NCBI RefSeq assembly: GCF_006352025.1
Contig: NZ_CP040937.1
Span: 62,001-126,000, forward strand
Direction of reading: 5' to 3'
Origin: Hymenobacter sp. DG01
Lineage (GTDB): Bacteria > Bacteroidota > Bacteroidia > Cytophagales > Hymenobacteraceae
DNA length: 64,000 nucleotides
The notes under the pieces are model-generated. The model was not told where the DNA came from, did not search any database, and saw only the letters and a list, made by a program, of their open reading frames with translations. This document shows, piece by piece, positions 43,601 through 51,635 of this stretch. Positions within the stretch are counted from its first letter, which is position 1; each line of letters opens with the position of its first letter. A program made the translations under genes and the position numbers.

Positions 43601-45085
43601 GCCGATAATGGCGAAGGCCACCGTCTCGGCCATGGGCTTAAACATCTTGCCCTCAATGCCGGCCAGGGCCAGCAGGGGCAGGTACACGATGAGGATGATG
43701 ATTTCCCCGAACGCGGCTGAGGCGCGGATTTTGGAGGCTGCCTCGTAGGTGGCCTCGTTCATCTGGTCCTGGGTTAGCTTGCCGTGGGCCCCGTCGGGGT
43801 GGGCGGCAATTCCCGAGTGGGTGTGCAGGCGGTGCACGATGGCCTCCACGATAATCACCGCCCCATCCACTACCAGTCCGAAATCAATAGCCCCGAGCGA
43901 GAGCAGGTTACCCGACACGCCGAACACGCGCATCAGGCTGATGGCAAAGAGCATGGCCAGCGGAATCACCGAGGCCACCACCAGCCCCGCGCGCAGGTTG
44001 CCTAGGAACAGCACCAGCACAAAAATCACGATGAGCGCTCCCTCAATCAGGTTTTTGGTTACCGTATGAATGGCCCGGCCCACCAGTTCCGAGCGGTCCA
44101 GGTACACGTCCACGGTCACGCCTTCCGGCAGGGACTTGCGCACGGTTTCCATGCGCTCCTTGACGGCCTTGATAACCTCGTTGGCGTTGGCGCCTTTGAG
44201 CATGAGCACGATGCCGCCGGTGACCTCGCCCTCCGCGTTACGGGTCATGGCCCCGTAGCGCACGGCCGAGCCCAGGCGCACCTCGGCCACGTCGCGCACC
44301 AGCACCGGCAAGCCGGTGCTGGTAGAGCGCACCACGATGTTGCCGATGTCCTGGGCGTTTTGGGCCAGGCCCTCGGTGCGGATGAAGTAGGCCGTCGGGT
44401 TTTGATCCAGGTAGGCTCCGCCCGTGTTCTGGTTGTTGCGGCTGACGGCCTGGTACACCTGGTCCACGGTCACGTTCAGGGAACGGAGCCGCTCCGGGTC
44501 CAGGGCCACCTCGTACTGCTTGAGCTGGCCCCCGAAAGAGCTGACGTCGGCCACGCCGGGCGTGCCCAGCAGCTGGCGGCGCACAATCCAGTCCTGAATC
44601 GTGCGCAGCTCCCGCGCCGTGTATTTTTTCTCGTAGCCGGGCTTGGCCCGTACCAGGTACTGGTAGATTTCGCCCAGGCCGGTGCTGACCGGGGCTAGTT
44701 CCGGCCGGCCCACGCCGGCCGGAATCTGGCTTTCGGCCTCGCGCAGGCGCTCGGCCACCTGCTGGCGGGCCCAGTAGATGTCGATGCCGTCTTCCAGGAC
44801 GATGGTCACGACCGAGAGGCCGAAGCGGGAAAAGGAGCGTACTTCTTCGCGCCCCGGAATCGTGGCCACGCTCTGCTCGATGGGAAAGGACACCAGCCGC
44901 TCGATGTCGCCGGCCGATAGCGAGGGTGCCACCGTGTAGACCACAACCTGGTTGTTGGTAATGTCGGGCACCGCGTCAATGGGCAGCCGACTTAGCGAGT
45001 AGCTGCCCCAGGCAATCAAAGCCAGGGTCAGCAGCCCGATGATGAGCTTGTTGTGAATGGAAAAGTGAATGAGCCGGTCGAACAT
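40607..45085 (-). CDS. CusA/CzcA heavy-metal RND exporter fused to a TolC-like channel
   Basis: 1492 aa. Residues 1 to about 1030 are a CusA/CzcA pump: MFDRLIHFSIHNKLIIGLLT start, LSRLPIDAVPDITNNQVVVY, EFIPQLSEGDF and the LPVLYALSERTP end. A short linker with a second hydrophobic segment (LLAGGAAVLLLTLLVPG) leads to about 430 residues of TolC-like outer-membrane factor (PFTAQQAVTQALQANTTV ... ETGYAEYLLNLERALTLR). Pump and channel in one chain is a known Bacteroidota arrangement, but the fusion removes the freedom to mix channels. Substrate probably Cu, Zn or Co, judging from CusA-family motifs. Confidence 0.92.
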   Translation of the reverse strand: MFDRLIHFSIHNKLIIGLLTLALIAWGSYSLSRLPIDAVPDITNNQVVVYTVAPSLSAGDIERLVSFPIEQSVATIPGREEVRSFSRFGLSVVTIVLEDGIDIYWARQQVAERLREAESQIPAGVGRPELAPVSTGLGEIYQYLVRAKPGYEKKYTARELRTIQDWIVRRQLLGTPGVADVSSFGGQLKQYEVALDPERLRSLNVTVDQVYQAVSRNNQNTGGAYLDQNPTAYFIRTEGLAQNAQDIGNIVVRSTSTGLPVLVRDVAEVRLGSAVRYGAMTRNAEGEVTGGIVLMLKGANANEVIKAVKERMETVRKSLPEGVTVDVYLDRSELVGRAIHTVTKNLIEGALIVIFVLVLFLGNLRAGLVVASVIPLAMLFAISLMRVFGVSGNLLSLGAIDFGLVVDGAVIIVEAIVHRLHTHSGIAAHPDGAHGKLTQDQMNEATYEAASKIRASAAFGEIIILIVYLPLLALAGIEGKMFKPMAETVAFAIIGAFILSLTYVPMMAALGLSRNTEHKRNFSDRMMSWLEARYRPLLEWGLRRKALVLASAVGLFVGALLVFRTLGGEFIPQLSEGDFAIEMRVLTGSSLSYTIEKSQQAGAILKQQFPEVKEVVAKIGAAEIPTDPMPVEAGDVMVILEKDQSKWTSAKSREELAEKMAHALSVIPGVTFGFQQPIQMRFNELISGAKQDVVMKIYGEDLQQLADYAQRAAAQVRQVQGAEDVYVEQVTGLPQIVVQLDRNKLAQFGLNVEDVNRTVQTAFAGQAAGQIFEQERRFDLVLRLRPDLRQDINAVRQLFIATPRGEQVPLEQVATVALQEGPNQVQRDDAKRRITVAFNVRGRDVESVVEELQGKVDQRLKFAPGYYATYGGQFENLREASQRLSVAVPVALTLIFVLLFFTFGSLKQSVLIFTAIPLSAIGGVAALWLRGMPFSISAGVGFIALFGVAVLNGIVLIGYFNQLKDEGWANLHERILEGTQVRLRPVLMTATVASLGFLPMALSTSAGAEVQRPLATVVIGGLVTATLLTLLVLPVLYALSERTPAAGPDQQPEDPTHHGTRSAPLLAGGAAVLLLTLLVPGTGRAQQVQLTAGGTPFTAQQAVTQALQANTTVTAAQRSLEAQQALRRTATDVGRTTVGVTYGQYNSYRKDNQFNVSQSFSLPRVYRSQRQLLEAQVGGQQLTLAQVQAELRRQVRLNYEQAVYARHRVQVLRGQDSLYSEFLRAAQLRFKTGEVARLEPATALVQQGETRALIAQARTGYQVAQRQLQALLQQSQAVGVADSLLRPLEPVVLPATGDTARLTQNPELQVQRQLIAQRQAATRTEQALGLPNVTLGYFNQSLIGPQTMGGVGGAERYYAGSDRFQGVQASVGIPLLRGPQKGRVQAARLQEQVADAGYQRLRAELSGRLDELVARHAEQQQRLAFYQQTALPQADVIVRLSTRAFKAGETGYAEYLLNLERALTLRTTYLDVLLEHNQTVIELDYLLGSTPQ

Positions 45086-45192
45086 ACTGGCTGAGGGGTA
45101 AGACTAGAAATCCTGAGAAAAGGGCGGTCGGAGCCCGCGGGGCTCGACGACGGCAGGGTTCGACAGCGCACAGCAAGGTGCGTATGCGCCGA

Positions 45193-45224
45193 CGGGACCG
45201 GGCACGGCAGCGTGCCCGGTCCCG
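45193..45224 (-). terminator. 14-bp GC-rich hairpin after the DUF6660 gene
   Basis: Perfect arms 45193-45206 and 45211-45224 with a 4-base loop lie 26 bases past the DUF6660 stop. There is no T-run, so it may attenuate rather than end the transcript, allowing controlled expression of the RND genes downstream. Confidence 0.5.
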
Positions 45225-45249
45225 CGGACGGAACCGAAAAAACAGGAAA

Positions 45250-45570
45250 CTAGGCTTGCGGAGGCTGCCAGACGGCAAAGGCCCGCGGCTGCGGGGCCGG
45301 GCTCGTCAACGTTGCAAACGGCCGGGCAGCATCGCCTACCGGGTGGGTGGCCGGAAGAACCACGGCCGTAGCGGCAGGCAAGGAGGTACCAGCGCAGCAG
45401 TGGCACTGGCACAGGGGAGTACACCAATCCTGCTGGTGATGCGCGGCGGCATTGGTCTGCGCCGTAATGCGGGCACGCGCCGGCTCCGGCGGGTTCACCG
45501 CCCCGTCAGCACAGGGCAGACAGGCCAGCAACAGCAGGTAGAGCGCAAAAAAGACCGCGAAAAAACGCAT
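45250..45570 (-). CDS. DUF6660-family small exported protein
   Basis: 106 aa from MRFFAVFFALYLLLLACLPC, an export signal. The mature part has a Cys/His cluster (DWCTPLCQCHCCAGTS) and a Pro/Ala-rich tail. I recognise this as DUF6660, usually found at the head of heavy-metal efflux operons in Bacteroidota. The CxxxCxCxCC run is a plausible metal-sensing or metal-binding site. It leads the CusA-CusC operon. Confidence 0.75.
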   Translation of the reverse strand: MRFFAVFFALYLLLLACLPCADGAVNPPEPARARITAQTNAAAHHQQDWCTPLCQCHCCAGTSLPAATAVVLPATHPVGDAARPFATLTSPAPQPRAFAVWQPPQA

Positions 45571-45591
45571 AGCAGAAAGGGGCAAACGCTG

Positions 45592-45599
45592 CAAACATA
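45592..45599 (-). promoter_or_regulatory. Possible -7 element for the metal-efflux operon
   Basis: The minus strand reads TATGTTTG (TAnnTTTG) about 22 bases before the DUF6660 start. A TTTG lies farther upstream but at shorter spacing than usual. Confidence 0.45.
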
Positions 45600-45925
45600 C
45601 GTACTCGTCGCCAAATAGATTCCTCTACCAGGTAATTAACAGGCGTAGCAGATCAGCATGATGGGTTTAGGTTGGGGAAATAGACCTGAAAAACACGGCA
45701 TGAGGCTGGCTTCGACCCTAATCGCTGGTTATAAAATAAGCTGAAGCAACCAGTTTTTCGCCGGGCACACCACTAGGCTAAAATCTTCGTAACCGGCAGT
45801 ATACAGGTGTTGAGTTCGCTGAGCGAACTGACGTCAGGGGCAGCGGCAGCAAACAGAATGCATTCAGTGTTAATTTCTCTGACCCCAGCAGCTGTCCACG
45901 CAAAATCACGCATTATTCCCGCGTC
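45600..45925. other. Intergenic, no gene recognised
   Basis: About 325 bases separating the efflux operon head from the outer-membrane protein gene. No coding frame or clear structure seen; it should hold upstream control sites of the operon. Confidence 0.5.
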
Positions 45926-46777
45926 CTAACGCCGAAAACTTACCCCCAGAAAGTACGTTGTTTCTGTGTCTTTCGTCAGCGGGTAGTTCAGGCCCACATC
46001 CAACTGCACGTTATCCGTCACCCGCCAGATGGGCCCGCCGTTGAGCGTCGCGGCCCAGCCTCTTTCCCGCCAGTCCCAGGCCCCGGCCACTTCTACAAAC
46101 CCACCCAGCGTTTTGTACAGGTCGTGGCCCACGGTCAGGGTCGGGGCCAGTTCCAGGCAGTGACGCGCCGTGGCTTCGTCGCGCACCCAGGTAGCTTGCA
46201 ACTGGCTGCCCAGGCTCCAATCGTGGGGTAATTGGCAGGCAAACGGTGCCACCACGCCGCCTTCCCAATTGTGGTTGCCAGTGCGCCGACCCGTCGGCAG
46301 CTTTACGAAGGGCATCAGCGCCAGCGCCGTGCGGCCCCCGTCGTTACCCCACAGGTTGCGCTTCACCCGCAGCGTCAGGTCCCCAAAGCCGGCCCGTGCC
46401 CCCGGATGCTCGCCCCGCTCCGTCTGCGCCGTGTACGATTCCACCACCAGCTGCACATCCATCGTGCGCGTCAAACCTAGTTTCAGATTGGCATGGTTCA
46501 GCCCCAGCTCCTGGTGCGTGTCCTGCTTGCCAAACCGCTGCCGCCCCAGCCGCAGCACGTCGGTTTCCACCTGAAAATGCCCCGCGTCCACCAAGTAGGC
46601 GCTTTCCGTCGCGTCGGGCCGGTCCGTACTCATTGGCCGCAGCCGGGCCCGGGGCACCGGCCGCAAGAGCGAGTACTGGGGGGGGCGACGATTCAAGGAA
46701 TCCGGCGCGACCCCTTGGCTCTGCGCTGACAAGGCTACAGGCAGTGAACAGAATACCAGGCAGTAGAAGGAGAGCAT
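45926..46777 (-). CDS. Outer-membrane transporter-like protein (phenol MetA-pathway type)
   Basis: 283 aa with signal peptide (MLSFYCLVFCSLPVALSAQS). MSTDRPDATESAYLVDAGHF is the typical N-terminal strand of the Phenol_MetA_deg-like outer-membrane barrels, and the protein ends with an aromatic-rich strand (TYFLGVSFRR). Even-spaced amphipathic strands fill the length. Substrate unknown. Its promoter overlaps metal-regulator-like palindromes, so it may be metal-controlled. Confidence 0.8.
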   Translation of the reverse strand: MLSFYCLVFCSLPVALSAQSQGVAPDSLNRRPPQYSLLRPVPRARLRPMSTDRPDATESAYLVDAGHFQVETDVLRLGRQRFGKQDTHQELGLNHANLKLGLTRTMDVQLVVESYTAQTERGEHPGARAGFGDLTLRVKRNLWGNDGGRTALALMPFVKLPTGRRTGNHNWEGGVVAPFACQLPHDWSLGSQLQATWVRDEATARHCLELAPTLTVGHDLYKTLGGFVEVAGAWDWRERGWAATLNGGPIWRVTDNVQLDVGLNYPLTKDTETTYFLGVSFRR

Positions 46778-46785
46778 ACGTGTAT

Positions 46786-46813
46786 TTTAGACAAACCTAA
46801 ATATTTTTTTAGG
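46786..46813 (-). promoter_or_regulatory. Interlocked TTTAGG/CCTAAA palindromes over the promoter
   Basis: Two overlapping palindromes are visible on the plus strand: TTTAG-6-CTAAA (46786-46801) and CCTAAA-6-TTTAGG (46796-46813). They share the central CCTAAA. The minus-strand -7 element TAGGTTTG lies inside (46792-46799), only about 15 bases before the start codon. The arms resemble DtxR/MntR-family operators (TTTAGG...CCTAAA). A metal-dependent repressor would block the promoter. Confidence 0.6.
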
Positions 46814-47003
46814 CAAGCTTACATACTCGCTTATCTACGAACTGGTTTTTTATATCAGTTTGTGATAGCCGATTGCCACCTAGTTAAGGGAGGCTTATCT
46901 TGGAGCAACTCGGTGCGTTTTATTCAGTTCTATTGCTCTTCACTGACGTGCAATGGCCCATTCAGCATGATATCAGTACTTTCTCTGCTTAACAAGCTGT
47001 TGC

Positions 47004-48008
47004 ATGCCCGTAGAATTTCTCAGTGACGAGCAAGCCGCCCGCTACAGATGCTACTACGTGGCTCCTGGCCCTGAGCAAATAGCCCGCTTCTTTTACCTGA
47101 GGTTCGCTGATTTGGCGTTCGTGGCCCAGCGGCGCCGGCCATGTAATCGGCTGGGCTGCGTGGTGCAACTCTGTACTCTTCGGTTTCTGGTTACCTTTCC
47201 ACCCGACCCACTCGATTTGCCAACGGTTGTCGTGGACACCCTACCCGCGCAGTTGGGTGCTGCACCGCCCGAAATAGAAGAACATCGCAAACGTATAAGT
47301 ACTAGGGACGATCAGCAGGCCAAACTGCTGGTGTAACTCGGTTACATACTCATTGAAGCGAAGCAGGCATTTCGCCCTACCCACTGGCTGTATGCGCAGG
47401 TGACAACCAGCCCGGTACGTCACAGCATTTTATTTAATTTGGCTACTGCTCACCTAGTAACGCCCCGCGTGGTACAGCCGGGCGCTACGATGCTGGCCCG
47501 CTTGACTGTCCTGGTACGGGAGTGTACTAGCCGCACGGTGTATCGGCAACTTGCTGCCCGGCTTTTAACGCTGCAGTGCGCCGCACTGGAAGATGTATTG
47601 ATTCTGTTGCCTGGAGAGCGATTTACGCCGATGCAAGTCCTCCGTACGCCTCCTACCCGCGTGTCGGCTCCAGCCCTGGCAGGAGCCTTTTGGCGGCTGG
47701 AACAATTGCGGGCCGTAGGCGTGGGAGACATTTTGGTACGTGACTTACCGGAAGATCGAGTGACACGCATGGTGCGCCACGCGCAGGTATCATGGGCTCA
47801 GAGAGTAAGCCGGATGCTCGAGGACCGGTGTTTGGCGACATTGCTTGTGTTTATGCACGCCTTGGAACGGACGGCAACGGACGATATTCTCGACTTACTA
47901 GATGGACTTGTGAGCACGCTGGCGCTACGCGCTGAAAACAAGCTCCGAAGTGAACTGCTCCGCTGCCTGGGAGGTCTGGACAAAGCAGCTTTCATGTTAC
48001 ACCACTAG
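47004..48008 (+). pseudogene. Tn3-family transposase remnant (N-terminal third)
   Basis: The product begins MPVEFLSDEQAARYRCYY, the DUF4158 N-terminal domain of Tn3 transposases, and continues with CNRLGCVVQLCTLRFL. A TAA at 47334-47336 interrupts the frame; the same frame resumes as EAKQAFRPTHWLYAQVTTSP and RHSILFNLATAHLVTPRV, also Tn3-like. It ends at 48008 after about 334 codons, whereas intact transposases have nearly 1000 residues. The catalytic DDE part, resolvase and inverted repeats are not seen. It is an immobile relic showing past Tn3 activity here. Confidence 0.85.
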
Positions 48009-48405
48009 TGCGAATGGTCGTGAATGAACTGATGGTGGCTTGGTGGGCGCTCGCTTTGGTCAGCAGCAGCCTGCCCAATAGCTTCCCAGTTATCAATAAA
48101 ACTCCCCGTAGCCGAAAGGGTAATAGCGCAACAGATTTTTTTCACGGTTAAAGCAGTTAGTAGGCTAAAATACAGCGTAGCAGACTAATTTATAAGACCG
48201 GGCTAAAGGGAACAAGGCGAAAAACGACAGGTAGATAACAAAAACAAGCTGTCAGCAGATGCTGACAGCTTGAATTAGAACCAGGCATTCCTGGTATGGG
48301 TGCTGCAATACGTGTGGGATCAGATGTCGGAGCAGGCGTTTGCTTCAGGGACGAACTGGGCCTCAAGTTATCATGGAAGCCAACTATTTTTGGGCTTCAA
48401 TCACG
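48009..48405. other. Intergenic after the Tn3 relic
   Basis: About 400 bases, probably residual transposon DNA and AT-rich spacer. No coding frame is convincing. It contains the terminator at 48245-48272. Confidence 0.5.
48245..48272 (-). terminator. Terminator for the PepSY-like gene
   Basis: Perfect 13-bp arms (48245-48257 and 48260-48272). In the minus direction the hairpin is followed by TTTTTGTT, the classic Rho-independent form. Confidence 0.8.
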
Positions 48406-48843
48406 TTATTTTTTTACTTCCTGGCCGTTGGCGTCGAAGAGGAGGTCCATCTTCTTGCCGCTTTTCAGCACCTCGGCCTCGTAGGTGGTAGCCCCCGTAC
48501 TGGCCGACACGATTTTGGCGGCTTCCGTGACTTTATAGCTTTTGTAAGAGCTGGCTAGCTTGGCCCGCACGGCAGCTGGCAGCTGCGACGGCGCCATTTC
48601 CGATTCAGTTTCCAGCAGCTCACCGCTGGCACTCAGCAAGGCCGACATTTCCACGTTGCCCTGCTCAAAGCCGGCTTCGTACTTGTCACCTTCCTTTTCC
48701 CATTTCACTTCTTTGACCTGGGGGAACTTCTGCTTAAACGCCGCAACGACTGCCGCGGGAACCTGGGTCGCCTTCAGCTGCTGCGCCTGGGCGGGGGCGG
48801 CCAGCGCCAGAGCGAAGGCGGCCAACACAAGATAGTGTTTCAT
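48406..48843 (-). CDS. PepSY-like periplasmic protein
   Basis: 145 aa with signal peptide (MKHYLVLAAFALALAAPAQA). The repeat of AAFKQKFPQVKEVKWEKEGDKY and a second block AKLASSYKSYKVTEAAKI is the PepSY-like (BLIP-type) double motif. Such small proteins are common in Bacteroidota near PAP2 genes and two-component systems; their role is unknown, perhaps inhibiting an envelope protein. It has a clear terminator downstream. Confidence 0.85.
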   Translation of the reverse strand: MKHYLVLAAFALALAAPAQAQQLKATQVPAAVVAAFKQKFPQVKEVKWEKEGDKYEAGFEQGNVEMSALLSASGELLETESEMAPSQLPAAVRAKLASSYKSYKVTEAAKIVSASTGATTYEAEVLKSGKKMDLLFDANGQEVKK

Positions 48844-48923
48844 GGGGAGGTTTTGAAAGATCTATGGCCAAAACTACCCCCTGATTCTGTCGATATTCTG
48901 GAATCCGACGCTGTCCGTAAAAA

Positions 48924-49751
48924 TTATAACACCATCACCAAGGTCGCCCCCGTGGCCCCATTGGCGTAGCTGGGCAGCAGCACGGCGTGGTGGCCAAACC
49001 GGCTGGTTGGGCCGATGACGCGGCGAGTGGCGCGCTGCAGCAGCGGGTACACCCGGTACACTATTTCCGTGGACAGCATGCCTACCCCGGCCCCGGCCAC
49101 CACGTCGGAGAGCCAGTGGTTATCCTTGGCCACGCGCAGCCCGGCCACGCCCGTGGCCACAGTGTAGCCGCCCACCCGGTACCAGATGCTCTGGGCACCG
49201 TACTCTTTGTCCAGAAACCGGGCCGCCGAAAACGCCGCGCTGGTGTGCTGGCTCGGAAACGACTCGAAGCTGTTGCCCTGGGGGCGCTCCACGCGGGTGA
49301 TGCGCTTAAGGTTGCTGGTAATCGTGTTATTAAGCGTGTAGGTGAGAGCAAATAACACGGCCTGGTTGAGCGAGTTATGCTCGCCCTTCACCCCCAGCAA
49401 ACTCAGGCCCAGCGTGGTGTAGGCGGGCGCGTGGCGAAGCTGGTCGTCGAGGTTGGTACGCACCCAGCGCAGGTGTTCCCGGCTTTCCTCCCGCACCGCT
49501 TCATCGGAATTGATTACCTCGACATGCTCTGTCGTGAGGGCCCCGGCTGCTATTAAAGCCGCCGGCACTACCAGCCCCCGCAGTACGACCCAGGTAGCGG
49601 GCCGGACCCGCTGCACCATTACGGAAGAGGTAGCGTGGGCACTATCGGGCACCAGCAAGCCCGGCGTTAATGCCGTTTGCTGAGCCTGCGCCGCCCCCAC
49701 TGACCAAGCCAGCACACCTCCACTTATAAGGGGAAAAGCTGTTTTTCTCAT
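48924..49751 (-). CDS. PAP2-type phosphatase, intact
   Basis: 275 aa with signal peptide ending AAQAQQ. PAP2 motifs are KRITRVERP, SFPSQHTSAAFSAARFLDKE and RVAKDNHWLSDVVAGAG. It has the tail FGHHAVLLPSYANGATGATL, which shows what the frameshifted paralogue at 25.8 kb lost. It probably removes phosphate from lipid pyrophosphates in the periplasm. The PepSY-like lipoprotein gene ends 3 bases upstream, so the pair is an operon. Confidence 0.88.
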   Translation of the reverse strand: MRKTAFPLISGGVLAWSVGAAQAQQTALTPGLLVPDSAHATSSVMVQRVRPATWVVLRGLVVPAALIAAGALTTEHVEVINSDEAVREESREHLRWVRTNLDDQLRHAPAYTTLGLSLLGVKGEHNSLNQAVLFALTYTLNNTITSNLKRITRVERPQGNSFESFPSQHTSAAFSAARFLDKEYGAQSIWYRVGGYTVATGVAGLRVAKDNHWLSDVVAGAGVGMLSTEIVYRVYPLLQRATRRVIGPTSRFGHHAVLLPSYANGATGATLVMVL

Positions 49752-49754
49752 AAC

Positions 49755-50240
49755 CTAACGGGGGGAGCTGGAAACCTTAACAGGTTGGCTGAGCCGGTGC
49801 CCATCGGCCAGGAAGCGGAAGCGCATCGCGGGGCCACCGGGCGCGGCGAGCAGCAAGTTGTAGTGGAAGCCGGCCGGCGTTTCAACCAAGTGCATCGCCC
49901 GGCGCTGGTAGGAGCGGTAGTAGCGCTGCAGCGAATCCTGCAACCCGGGCGGTATGTCTTCCCCAAGCATCGCCAGCTGAGTTTCCTGCACCTGGCCGGC
50001 CGCGGTCAACCATACGTCTACGGGGATGGTCTTCCAGATAAAAGAGGCGTGTAGCCGGTTTGAGTCCGGGTGCCAGCGCAGCTGCTCCAGGTGCGTGCCG
50101 AATTTCTGGCGCAAAGCGTTTTGCGCTGCTGCTGGCACCGTGATAGGCTGGCCACTGCCCGACTCGCATCCGGTCAGAGCGGCTAATGCTCCAAGGCCAA
50201 ACAGGAAGAGTAAAATGTGTGGGCGGAGCCGTGAGAGCAT
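49755..50240 (-). CDS. PepSY-like lipoprotein
   Basis: 161 aa from MLSRLRPHILLFLFGLGALA with lipobox LTGC. The domain (QNALRQKFGTHLEQLRWHPD, then LQDSLQRYYRSYQRRAMHLV) has the same double PepSY-like layout as the 48406 gene. It is 3 bases from the PAP2 gene, and a two-component system is upstream. Confidence 0.75.
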   Translation of the reverse strand: MLSRLRPHILLFLFGLGALAALTGCESGSGQPITVPAAAQNALRQKFGTHLEQLRWHPDSNRLHASFIWKTIPVDVWLTAAGQVQETQLAMLGEDIPPGLQDSLQRYYRSYQRRAMHLVETPAGFHYNLLLAAPGGPAMRFRFLADGHRLSQPVKVSSSPR

Positions 50241-50336
50241 ACAGGGAGGAAAAGCCAAGCCTGGAGTGGTTTGGCCCGCAGTCTATAAATCGAATCTGAA
50301 GTAATTCTGACGTGCGGCCTCAGAACTGACGCTGGC

Positions 50337-51635
50337 TTAGCCCGCTGACACTTGAGTATCCGGAGTGGAAGCTGCCTTTTTGGGTGCGAAGTCCACCCGC
50401 AAGGTATGCAGGCTGGTAGTCGGCTCGAAGCGGTAGCGCACGGTAAAGCCATAGTACTGGCAGATTTGCTGCACAATCGACAAGCCCAGGCCCGGCGAAT
50501 CGGAAGCAGCTTGGTGCTTGCGGAACCGCTCGAAAAAGCGGGCTGGGTCGCCGGTCACCGTTGGGCCCGTGTTGCTCACTTCCAGGTACGCTGGAGTCAG
50601 CGTCACATCAATAGTGCCCCCGCGGTGATTGTGCTTAATGGCGTTCTGCAGCAGATTGTGTACCAGCGAATCGGTCAGGCCGGCGTGCATCTGCAAGGCT
50701 GGCACGCCGCTGAGGTGGGTGCGTAGCGTCACGTGCCGTACATCGGCCAGCGACTCAAACTGAAGCACTTTTTCTTCCAGCAGCCGGTCCAGGCGTTGCG
50801 CAGAGGTGTCTGCGAACTGACGGTTCTCGATTTTACTGAGTAGCGTGAGGGCCTGGTGCAAGCGCGAGAGCCGCAGCGTGGCCCCGTACAGCTCCGACAC
50901 CAGCGTAGCCAGCTCCGGGTTTACCAGTTCCGGCAGCTGCAGCATCTGCTCCAGCTTGGCTTGCATAATGGCCAGGGGGGTCTGGGTCTCGTGGGCGGCA
51001 TTAGCCGTAAACTCCCGCACGGCCTCGTAGTCGGCTACCAGCCGCTGGCTCATCAGGGTCAGGGCCTGGTTTAGCTCGGCAAACTCTTCGGTGTTGGTCG
51101 GCGGAAACGTCAGCACCTGGTCCTGCTGCACGCCGTAGCCGCGCAGCACCCGTAGCGTATTGCGGAACGGGCTCCACAGCCACTGCCCCAGCCAGCGGTT
51201 AATCAGAATAACGCCCAGCAGCAGTAGCCCCAGCACGCCCACCATCACGCCCAGTACCACGGCCAGTACGTCCTCGGTTTCCACCAGTGACTTGCGCAAC
51301 GTTACCCAAACCAGCTCTTGCCGCACCCGTAACGGAAACGTAAGCTGGCGGTGCGGCACCATTTCCTGCTCCTGTGGGTCGAGCAGCAGCGTGTCGCTGT
51401 AGCCGATGCGCTGGGGTCGGTGGCTGACTGCCATCTGGTACTCAAAGGGGGAGGTGGGCAGGCCCACACCATTCTGCACCCGCTGCTCCAAATATACGCG
51501 GCGATTGAACAACTGCTCTTCCACCTCGTGCTGCAAGGCGCCGAATAGCCCGTAGTAGAGTACCGCACTGGCCACAATGAACAGCACCGTGGTCAGCAGC
51601 AGGTAGTAGCGGTTGGTTTTGGTGAGCAGCTTCAC
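50337..51635 (-). CDS. Sensor histidine kinase, membrane-bound
   Basis: 432 aa. Two membrane helices (about 10-30 and 125-147) flank a periplasmic sensor loop, followed by HAMP-like sequence, HisKA with His215 in ANAAHETQTPLA, N box LLQNAIKHNH and G2 SPGLGLSIVQQI. It forms the partner of the response regulator whose gene overlaps by four bases. The output targets are probably the downstream PepSY-PAP2 genes (inference). Confidence 0.9.
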   Translation of the reverse strand: MKLLTKTNRYYLLLTTVLFIVASAVLYYGLFGALQHEVEEQLFNRRVYLEQRVQNGVGLPTSPFEYQMAVSHRPQRIGYSDTLLLDPQEQEMVPHRQLTFPLRVRQELVWVTLRKSLVETEDVLAVVLGVMVGVLGLLLLGVILINRWLGQWLWSPFRNTLRVLRGYGVQQDQVLTFPPTNTEEFAELNQALTLMSQRLVADYEAVREFTANAAHETQTPLAIMQAKLEQMLQLPELVNPELATLVSELYGATLRLSRLHQALTLLSKIENRQFADTSAQRLDRLLEEKVLQFESLADVRHVTLRTHLSGVPALQMHAGLTDSLVHNLLQNAIKHNHRGGTIDVTLTPAYLEVSNTGPTVTGDPARFFERFRKHQAASDSPGLGLSIVQQICQYYGFTVRYRFEPTTSLHTLRVDFAPKKAASTPDTQVSAG

